From Karstenula rhodostoma CBS 690.94 (taxonomy: Eukaryota > Ascomycota > Dothideomycetes > Pleosporales > Didymosphaeriaceae): DNA of 64,000 bases. The notes beneath the pieces were generated by a model. The model saw nothing but the letters and a program-made list of their open reading frames with translations, did no database searches and was not told the DNA's origin. Below are positions 55,531-64,000 of this stretch, piece after piece; position 1 is the stretch's first letter, and each line of letters begins with the position of its first letter. A program made the position numbers and the translations under genes. The stretch lies in the NCBI GenBank assembly GCA_010093485.1, contig MU001514.1, forward strand, positions 106,357 through 170,356, given 5' to 3'.

Positions 55531-57046
55531 GTTGCCTTCCAACAAGATTTCTGTGGAATCGAACGGAACAGCGGGATAGACGACCAGATGTCGAGTTAAA
55601 TGGTGGCTGTGGAGGTGCCAAGCCAGTTTTCAACCCTCGGCAGGCGGGCAAATCGTTTGTCGAAGTTCGCGAAGCTTGACACGGCGAGAGCAAGCAAAGC
55701 GGCAACGCGGAAGCCCAACTTTTAAAAGCTAGAGCCTCGTGGAATGACTATTGGCGCTGCACGGTCCCCTCGCAGCCTCGCAGCTCCGAGGTTGATCGTC
55801 GGCGTGTGGCTTAAGATTGAGCTGTGCAAAAGCGCTTGGGTACCGCCGAGGGAGCAGCGTTGGAAACTACGAGGCTTGGATACAACGAATCTGGGCCGGC
55901 GAGAAATGTCTCCACGAGACTGTTGAGGTGTCCAACAGCGGACAGCGGACAGCTGCGGCTGGGACGGGCCTGGCGTCGCGTATCTGCAGCCTAAGGCTAG
56001 AGTAGGGGTGGTACGGAATGTGCTCAAGCGTAACGAAAAATACGCAGGGTGAACGTTGCTTGTTGAGACGGCGCGGGGGGATGGTTCGTTTCAACGGGTG
56101 CTGAGACGCGTCAACAACACGAACAGTTTGAGACGCGTGAGTTGATGCGACTACGCGCGCCCTGTCAGCCGCTGGGGGGTGCTAGAATAGAGTGGTCCAG
56201 CGTAACAGCTATCATCGGCTGCATGCAGGAGCCCAGTCAACGTGTCACTGCATCAGCGGAAACACTAATCTGTACCTTCTGTTCAAAAGAACTACATGTC
56301 TTATCACTAGGTAGGATATCTGTATCTTGGAAGCGCGATCAACCGCACGTGACGAAATAGGATACAGAAGCAGGTCAAAGTGTGTGTTGCTTCTCCTGGA
56401 GTAGCACCTTGTACCTGCTTTTGATGAGGTACTGTACCTAGATACATGTATACCGAAGATTTAGCACTCACCACAGGTGGTCGTCAGTAAACAATAAACT
56501 AGATTGACTAATACCCTGAACGTGGCAGTATTGCTAGAGGAGAACAGAAACCTCGCGCATCGAAAAAAAAGTAGACAGGCCCAGGCCCTCATATTAGCAC
56601 GAAGACCGAATATAAGCTGAGGCCTTGGCCGGGCGGAATGTTGATAGTCGATCCTGGGGTGTGTGTCTACAATCTTGACCAGATGCTGTATTGCTAGTGT
56701 TCGCGTTCACGCGAGAAATACCCAACCTCGTGTGCTTCCTCACGAGACGGTGTGAAGACCTCTCTGCTGCTGTTAGGTATAGACATTTCCAGAAGCTAAC
56801 AACGATGTCTATCATCGTGAGTCCGACGCATCAAACACCACATCTGGTGGAAATTAGAGAATGGCAGAGCACCGTTTGCCCACCTTATCAAATATGCCGA
56901 GAACGAACCGACTCAAGCGAGGCAGCAAACGGAACACCCCGTGACTACACACTGTACTAACGCCTATAATAACCGCGTCGGGCTCCCAAAATCTCTCCGC
57001 TCAACCTCGTCTGCACGGCAGCTGCCTCTCGCGACAAGTCTTCAAG
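55531..57046. other. Intergenic, 1.5 kb, no supported gene
   Basis: Only short frames are seen on both strands. A GGACAGC duplication near 55935-55955 is the only small repeat noted. Confidence 0.5.
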
Positions 57047-57545
57047 ATGGCGAGCATTTCACCTACCACCGATCGCACCGATACGACTGCCGCGGCGCTT
57101 GCCTATACCAGCAGCGGTCGGCTGCTACACGTCTCTCTCCCTTTCGTCAACGACCTTATCAATCTCCTGTCTACACTCCCCTCGTCATTTGAGGAGGACC
57201 TGGCTCGCATTAGCACCGAACAGCGGGAGGCCGAACGTACGTAGATCGACTGGTAGATGGTGGATGTGGTCTTCCATGCGAAGTTCGAACCCATGCTTGA
57301 ATGTATGCTAATGCTTTACGTATGATCTAGGCGTGGACAAGGATGCCCCCAAGGAGAAGAAGATGCTAGTTGTCAGCGCCGAATGCGAGGAGTACCTGCG
57401 CGAGACAATGTGGAAGCTGCACACCAAGGAGAAAGACAGTTACGACGCTCTAGTGAGGAAGTACCCGGATACAGAGGCTATTGTCGGAATGGCGGATCCA
57501 AGGCACAGCGAGGCGGCGATATTGGGTGATCGTGTCAACATGTAG
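57047..57545 (+). CDS. Small conserved-looking protein of unknown function
   Basis: Two exons, 57047-57236 and 57331-57545 (94-bp intron), give 134 residues. The sequence is helical and charged: LLHVSLPFVNDLINLLSTLPSSFEEDL, then KMLVVSAECEEYLRETMWKLHTKEKDSYDALVRKY, ending GDRVNM. No signal peptide or membrane segment. Not recognised. Its stop lies only about 20 bp from the stop of the convergent dehydrogenase gene. Confidence 0.6.
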
Positions 57546-57565
57546 ATTACCTCGTCTTGAACATC

Positions 57566-58693
57566 TCAATCCTGGTTCTCAAATTTCAACCCGCTTTCTT
57601 TCCTAACTGCGCCGTATATGCTGGGAATATCTCCCTTGTCTCCTAGATGTTCCTTCACCTGCGCCAGATGCGCGTCTGCGACTTTCAACGCTGGCACGCT
57701 CGCGCCAGCTTTCTCTGCAATGGCCATCGCGTGTCTTGCGTCTTTGCGAGCAAGGTCGACGTGGAATAGCGGGTCGTCCCTCTTGTAGTAATCGCCTGCT
57801 AACATGCGGTTCGAATAGGCGGTGTAGGGCCCGGGGAACATGGCTTCGATCCAGGAGTGCAGATTCTGGGTGCCGAGGCCGCTCTTCTCGGCGAGCACGT
57901 GGCCTTCGGAGAGGACCTCGTTCATGTTGAGGATGAAGGTGTTGCCGATTACTTTGAGGAGGGTAGCGTTGCCGGCGGGTTGGTCCGAGTAGTCGATGTC
58001 GGCGCGGCCCATTACGCCTTTGGTGAAGGGCTTCACTTTGGCAACGGAACTGCCAGCGCCGGCGAGGACGCAGATGAGGCTACCTGCGTCGGCCATTGCA
58101 GGGGCCCCGAAGACGGGCACTAGATGGAAGTACATAGTCAGTGAAATGGGCAAAAACAAAAATGATTGGGCAGAATTAGGTGTGCTCGCTCGTAACCAAT
58201 GTCTGAGATTCCGAGACCTTGCCGACAGCGGAAACACCTATCCTGTACCCCGGTATTGCGTACTGCCGACAAACTCTGCACCCTTGGCCGTGACTCGCTT
58301 CTCAAGGGCATTGGTGGTGTCTGGGTGCACGGTTGATGCGTCGACGACCACTTTGCCCTTCACGTCTTCTTGGAGGATGGTATCCACGGCCGAGTTGACG
58401 GCGGCGTCGTCTCCCAAGCACATGAAGATGATGTCCGCGCTCTTGACTGCATCGTTGATCGTATCGACGACTTTCGTCTTGTCGGCACCCAAGCTTGCAG
58501 CAAGATCGTCGGACCGCTTTTTGGTCCGGTTGTAGAGGATGAGAGGCTTGTCGAGGTTTCCTTTTTCGACGAGGTTCTTACACATGCCCTGATGCGATCA
58601 GTGCCCATTTCCTATAGAACAGGATGGTTCGGCTGTTCCTACTCTTCCCATGTTGCCAAGGCCGATCCATGCGAGTTGCGGCGTGGGTGCCAT
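57566..58693 (-). CDS. 3-hydroxyisobutyrate dehydrogenase-family oxidoreductase
   Basis: Three exons, 58643-58693, 58249-58588 and 57566-58119, give 314 residues. The N-terminus has the Rossmann motif LAWIGLGNMGRGM. Then come KPLILYNRTKKR, DIIFMCLGDD and the substrate-binding VVDASTVHPDTT. After VFGAPAMADAGSLICVLAG, the C-terminal all-helical domain carries the catalytic Lys in TLLKVIGNTFILNMNEVLSEG. Family members oxidise beta-hydroxy acids (3-hydroxyisobutyrate, glycerate, succinic-semialdehyde reductants); the exact substrate is not clear. There is no mitochondrial presequence, so valine catabolism in mitochondria is less likely than a cytosolic role. Confidence 0.9.
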
Positions 58694-58953
58694 GATGACT
58701 TGAAATATGTTTGCGGTCTGCTGTGCAACTTCCCGTTGGTGCATACAACTTCAAACAATATGGGTACGAGTGCAATCTGTCCGCACGTACAACGGCCCGG
58801 TATCGGCTAATGACGTTTATCGATTAGCGGCCCGAATTTTGGCGGCTAGCACATGCATGGATGAATGCGCGCTTTGAACAGTCACTCGTCTGCGATTGTT
58901 GTGCGAACAGCTTCTCCGCCCCGTGGTTTCGCACCTGGCCTTGAGCATGAAGT

Positions 58954-61250
58954 ATGTTCAGCTGCAGAGCCCAGACGAGGGGCTCGCTCTGGAAAAATGT
59001 GAGTCGCAATGCCCGCCAGGAGTCTTCACATGCACGCCATGGGCACAAGCTCCATTGTTGCACCTCTGACCAGCTCCTCGGGTATAGGCACTTCGCCCAC
59101 GCTATAACAGCTGCGCCTGTGGGGAGACACGCACTGCTCGTTTTTCTACGACTACGCGAAACCACCCCGAATTGAGCCGCCATGGCAGAAAGAGCGTTGC
59201 GAAGGAGCGACAGCGCGCCGAGCGTGACCAGTTGACCCGCTTGCTCAAAGAGTCGCCCGGCAATCGCGACGCGCGCAACTTCCTCAAGCACTTCGACCAG
59301 TGGCAGCCGGCGCCGAAACCGACGCCGACGAAGGCCGAAGCCCCCCAAGCGACGACTGAGGCGGAAAAGAAAGCACACCATGACGAGTGGAGGCTAGGAC
59401 AGACGGGCGTCAACCTGGGCCACTTGTACGAGCCTACGAAGGCGGTTGAGAACAGCCCCGTCTTCACGCGAGAGGAGCTACCGGAAAAGCCGCCCCATGA
59501 CAAAGATCTGGAGCCGCTGCATCTAGCATTGGTCAAGCTGCGGCAACCTCAGGCATTGGACGATGACACACTGGGTGGCATAGCTCTAACCCTAAGTCAG
59601 ATGGCGAAGCTGGGCCTAAATATTGCTGTCGTGGTGGATTGCGAAGGGGACAATGGCCCCGTTAGCCTAGATCTAAATCCGACATGGGAGAGCACCGTCC
59701 GGGAACAAGTGACACGCGTGGTGGATGCGCTGGAGGACTTCAATGCGCCCGGTGCTTTCGAGGTTGGTCACGCACTATCTTGTACCGACCAGATCGCCAG
59801 CAGCGCAGGTGCAGGGCTCCAAGGCTACGGCAGCGTCGAGGTCAAGAACAACCAGCTGCTCTTCCCTCCGATTGAAGATGGAATCATTCCAGTCATACCG
59901 CCCCTAGCCTACACTTCGGAGCTTAAGAAGGTCCGGGTCAGCCCTGACGACGTACTGCTTGCTTTGACGCGCGAGTTCGCTGGACTTGCTCCAAACATCG
60001 ATGAGGATAATTTAGGGGTACCCGAAAACGTTCCGGAGGGAAAAGATGTAGAGCCTCCTAGGAAACCTGTCCTAGATCGCATCATCATCCTGGACCCCCT
60101 GGGAGGTATACCGGCAGAGCATCGAGCGGACGGTGCACACGTTTTCATCAATCTCGAGGCGGAGTACCGTGATGTGCGAGAGGAGCTGGAACGTCCCTCC
60201 CTAATCGAAGAATCTACAAAAACCCCATCGATATCATCATTCGGCAGCAGCAACCCCTTCTCGAAGTTTGTAGAGACGGAGATTGCACCCATGCCTGGTA
60301 CCGAACCAAAGCAGATTTCCACCAGCTCACTGCCATCTCGCCACGTCAAGAATCTCGATGTAGTGCAGCGCGCCCTTCGGCTTCTACCGCCATCATCCTC
60401 CGCAATAATCATCACCCCAGCCGAAGCGGCCATATCATCACAAACAGCACTTCAGAAAAGCTCCTCTACGGGCGTGCGAACACGTCGATCCAAGAACCCT
60501 TTGATCCACAATCTCCTCACCGACAAGCCCATGACTTCCTCGTCGCTGCCAGACCCGCTTGTGACGCGCCCTCTGGCTTCAGCGGATCCCAATCCAGCAA
60601 CCTTTCTCAAGAAGGGTATACCCGTCACCATACTTCCAGACCCGCGCGTTAGTCCGTGGCAGCCGCCTTCCCCCTCGAACCCCAGCATCGAGCTCGAAAA
60701 GGATCCACGAATCAACTTCCCAAAACTGGTTGATCTGATAGAAGATTCCTTCCGCCGCAAGCTCGATGCACGTGACTACCTCGAGCGTATTCGCGGCCGC
60801 ATTGCCGGCGTCATCATTGCTGGCGATTACGAGGGCGGCGCGATCTGCACATGGGAAGCGCCAAGGTCCCTTTCTTCCACGCCTCCACCCCCAGACTCCC
60901 CCCTCTGGGTCCCGTACCTCGACAAGTTCGCCGTCTTGACAAAATCGCAAGGTTCCGGCGGCGTCGCAGACATTGTCTGGGGCGCTTTGACGCGCACGGC
61001 GTTCCCGCAGGGTGTTTGCTGGCGGAGCAGGGCTACAAACCCAGTAAACAAGTGGTATTTCGAAAGGGCGGTCGGCATGTGGGATTTGCCGGATGGGTAT
61101 TGGACCATGTTTTGGACGACTGAGGGCGTGGTCGAGGAGGCCGCCAAGACGATGAAGGCGAAACAGGGGGGTATGATGAGGTGGGATGCATATGTGGACG
61201 TTTGCTCGGGCGTTAAGCCAAGCTGGGCGGATGCGAAAAAGCCTGATTAG
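58954..61250 (+). CDS. ARG2: Mitochondrial N-acetylglutamate synthase
   Basis: Two exons, 58954-58998 and 59088-61250 (89-bp GTGAGT intron), give 735 residues. The intron joins [15 protein letters not shown] to [21 protein letters not shown], a convincing mitochondrial presequence; the second exon alone has no ATG at its start. The enzyme makes N-acetylglutamate, the first committed step of arginine synthesis in fungal mitochondria. Conserved blocks are [20 protein letters not shown] with [12 protein letters not shown] (kinase-like domain), [14 protein letters not shown], then the acetyltransferase domain with [42 protein letters not shown] and PYLDKFAVL. Length and order fit fungal Arg2 proteins. 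Confidence 0.94.
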
Positions 61251-63071
61251 AAGTCGGTGTTACTGCAGATAAGTGGCGGTATCGACCTAAACATTTGGCA
61301 GCGTGAAATGGAGTTTGTACCATCTGTCTGCACCTCCAGCAGCGACATGAAGTCTCAGTTCACATTCCTTTAAAGGGATACACGGCTTTTGTGGCGATCT
61401 TTGGATATGTGAGAACACTACCAGTGACGGGGAAATACAGCGCAGGATTTCTAGTTACTATAAAATCCAACTGGATCCTAGTAGAACCCGCTTGCGTGTG
61501 TCTCCGTATGGAGGAAAGGGGACGTCGCGTGTGAAGACGGGATTTTCTGCAGCTGCTGAAAATTCCAAGACTTGATGAGTGGAAGAAAAGGCTGATTTGG
61601 AGTATCAAGCACTCCCACCTATTTTCCCCCTAGAAGAGAAATCGTACTATACTCATGCTATCATTGGACAAGTCATCTACATCAACGAATCAACATGGTA
61701 TGCCAAACCAAAACAGCTGAGTCGCATGGTTTGACTCGGCAGCCTGATACTGGGCTACTCCGCTTCAAGGACAAGCACTTTTATAATACAAGCAGGGGAT
61801 TACTCTCCATATACGAGCTGCGCATTCACTCACAGCCAGGTTTGCTCAGAACTACACCCCGCACCTAAACGGCCCGGAGCCCGGCCCGATCAACTGTGCT
61901 TAACATGCTACAAGTGCTGTGCTGTATGTAGCCTACAACGACGCTGCTCGTTCAGTTTTCGCAACAACATACTCCAGATCGCACTCCTACCACGCGTTGA
62001 CAGGAGTTAGCCCCGTGACCACCCACTCCAAGCAAGATACCACAGCTCCAACCCACCATAATGGCAGGAACCCCCGAGGTACGCAAAGATGCAAAGCCGG
62101 CGTCGTAATAAACGAAGGTCCCGACTCCACCGTGCGAGGCGTTTGTGGAATTCACGCGGGGTAAGAATATAGCAACGGAGGTAGTAAGGATCTGCAACAA
62201 AAAGGGGGCGTATGGGGTTTTTCGTTACAGCGTCGAGTCCGCGAGTGCGCCGATGATGTTGAGGATAAATGAGCGGGAAGCTCGCATGCATTGGCATACA
62301 TGAATGTCTTGTTCGAACTGTCCCGTTGTGTCTGGCTAAGAGACATAAAGCACCGCCATGCGCTGATCCGCTTCTCGTGATTGCGAAGAATCTCACGGTA
62401 AGTGGGACGAAGGTTGGGTCGCTGCTTGTTGGATACGACGAGGATGCTTGAGTGTGTCGCTAGGGTGAGTATGAGCAGACGTTACGAGTGACGTTACGTT
62501 ACGACTGATACTCGATGTTACTAGGGTCAGCTAAAGCCGATATACGAGGTATTTCCGGTTTCAAGGATGGCGGAAGCTGTTGGCGAAGGTACGGAGCGGA
62601 AAGAGATTGGTGGTCGATTTAATGGCTGAGGTGCGAGTTGATTTTGGGGCTATGGGAATATCACGCTGTTGTGTTTGTTGTGTTGCGCATGGTGGAGAAC
62701 GGTTTACAGATGTGTTCATATCGATTTGTGTTCGATCCCATTCGTGCGGATTAATGTTGTGAAATTTCAATGGATTGCTAGACATGGTTTCGGGGGCCTA
62801 CGTATGCTTCGCTCTCGCGTACGTTCTGCGAAAACAAGTGCCGAGCCCCCGCATACAATATGCAACACAGAAAATTGCACTGGAGCTCGCAGGCGTTTGG
62901 GTCAACTATATAGATGAAGTTTATATCATCTAAATCTTGGATATCTCATCGTAGGTTGACTTGGTCTGTAAGACATAGTGTATATTTACATACAAAGGTA
63001 TATATGCATGAGAACAGACGCAACAAATCCATTCGTGCACATCGGCGCCTGTGACAACCAATCTACCGTGA
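61251..63071. other. Intergenic, 1.8 kb, no supported gene
   Basis: No frame resembles a known protein. A short GTTACG-rich stretch occurs at about 62483-62505 (three partial copies). It holds the ARG2 3' UTR and that of the MFS gene. Confidence 0.5.
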
Positions 63072-63978
63072 TCAAGCCTCCCCACCACCCACCTCCTCAT
63101 GCACATACACAGACTCTCCCATAAACGGACTCTTCTCCCTAATCTTCCCCCCAAACACAAACAACACGACCGGCACGAAGCTCAGCGCCAGCGCCAGAAA
63201 CCCCAACAGCGAGCTCGCCCAGTGGAACCCCAGCGTCCGATACATGCTCTGCGTCGCGAGCGGCAGAAAGGCAGCGAGTACGTTCTCGAGGAAGGCAGCG
63301 CCTGCGATGGCGCTGGCGGCGTATTTAGCGTACGCATCGAGGATGTAGGTGGTGACGGCGGTGACGGAGCAAAACATACCGAAGCCGACGAGGGCGAGGG
63401 CGAGGGCGATGGTGGGCACGATCCAGGGGATGGAGGGGTACGACTTCCATGCGAAGTAGAAGAGGCCGCCTGCAAGGCCGATGAAGGAGGCGGGGATGCT
63501 GAGGTACAAGCGCGACTCGGGGATGGGTGCGCCGGGCTGTTCCTTGTTGGTCCGAGCAGAGCGGAAGTACAGCTCGTCCTGTCCCAGTGATGCGACCAAC
63601 CCGATGATCTCTCCGATTACCAGCGCGCTCTGGACGAGGCCGGTGAGGTAGTAGTCCCAGTTGTAGAGGTCGGCGTAGACCTGCACGATGGACTGGGTAA
63701 ACATGTATGCGGTGCCGATGCAGAAGGCGGACCACATGCCGAAGGAGAAGACCACGGCTTCCGTGCAGAGCATCCTGGTCGGGCGGATAATCGTCTCTCG
63801 GAGGATTTCCCCAAGACTGGTGCGCTGGGTTTCTGTCTCTGCGTAGATGTTGAGGTTTTGGGTCTTGCGCAGGTGGCGTGCGCGCCGGGTGAGGATGACA
63901 TCGGGGCGTACCTCTGGTAGGCTGAAGAAGACGATGGGGAACATGGCGCTGTAGAAGGCGATTTGGGAGTAGAATATC
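63072..63978 (-). CDS. MFS transporter, C-terminal exon, cut by the window edge
   Basis: The exon starts at an acceptor (CCCAG) at 63979 and runs 302 codons to the stop; the 5' exons lie outside the window. It contains the last six to seven helices of an MFS carrier: FYSQIAFYSAMFPIVFFSLPEVRPDVILTRRAR at the middle loop, then EAVVFSFGMWSAFCIGTAYMF, LVQSALVIGEIIGL, the loop-8 PESRLY motif and FLPLATQSMYRTLG near the end. The loop-8 motif and layout fit fungal DHA1 drug/polyamine carriers. The substrate is unknown. Confidence 0.85.
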
Positions 63979-64000
63979 CTGGGTTGCGTTAGCGACGGCA

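Noticed and set aside
59909..60433. 174-codon minus-strand frame inside ARG2
   Set aside because: Ser-rich antisense shadow of a strongly conserved gene.
1..64000. CRISPR arrays, operons, phage genes or insertion sequences
   Set aside because: The window is a eukaryotic genome with introns; no direct-repeat/spacer array or transposase frame was seen.

Overview
The window reads as the nuclear genome of a filamentous ascomycete (Pezizomycotina). Dothideomycetes, probably Pleosporales, is my best guess, from protein resemblance only. The support is: many genes split by short GT-AG introns (about 42-120 bp, branch-like CTAAC boxes), C-terminal fungal CBM1, HET and ECM11 families, a DHA1 transporter set, and moderately GC-rich coding DNA. 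There are no operons, phage or bacterial features. Exon models below were built by hand; wherever I give exon coordinates, I checked splice phases so that the reading frame closes.

Layout. 0-12.8 kb is housekeeping: an ECM11-domain protein, CDC73 (Paf1 complex), LEU1 (leucine synthesis), ALG7 (first step of N-glycan assembly), the nucleoporin SEH1 and a fungal membrane protein of unknown function. 12.8-14.7 kb has no convincing protein gene but carries a TATA box and intron-like signals. 14.7-16.1 kb holds the most unusual gene of the window: a secreted Mala s 1/Tri14-like beta-propeller whose C-terminus carries four tandem peptide repeats separated by dibasic (Kex2-type) sites, as in a fungal RiPP or pheromone precursor. 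17.1-20.8 kb is a divergent pair: an HD-domain nucleotidase and a HAUS6-like augmin subunit.

21-29.4 kb looks accessory: two MFS drug/polyamine-type transporters, a secreted DUF3237 protein, a possible gene relic and a HET-domain protein. 30-42 kb returns to core functions: NOT2 (CCR4-NOT), a GCN4/CPC1-type bZIP factor divergent from mitochondrial ribosomal protein uL29m, the Rab regulator GDI1 and the GPI-anchor enzyme MCD4. 42.4-46.6 kb has a methyltransferase fragment and two unknown fungal proteins.

47-50 kb is a secreted pair: a GH7 endoglucanase with CBM1 and a SnoaL-like protein. 50-58 kb has several small or unknown fungal genes and long intergenic stretches. 57.6-61.3 kb holds a 3-hydroxyisobutyrate-dehydrogenase-like enzyme and mitochondrial N-acetylglutamate synthase (ARG2). 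The right edge cuts into another MFS transporter. LEU1, ARG2 and the CPC1-like bZIP could be linked through general amino-acid control, but that is inference; the rest looks like ordinary fungal gene mixing.
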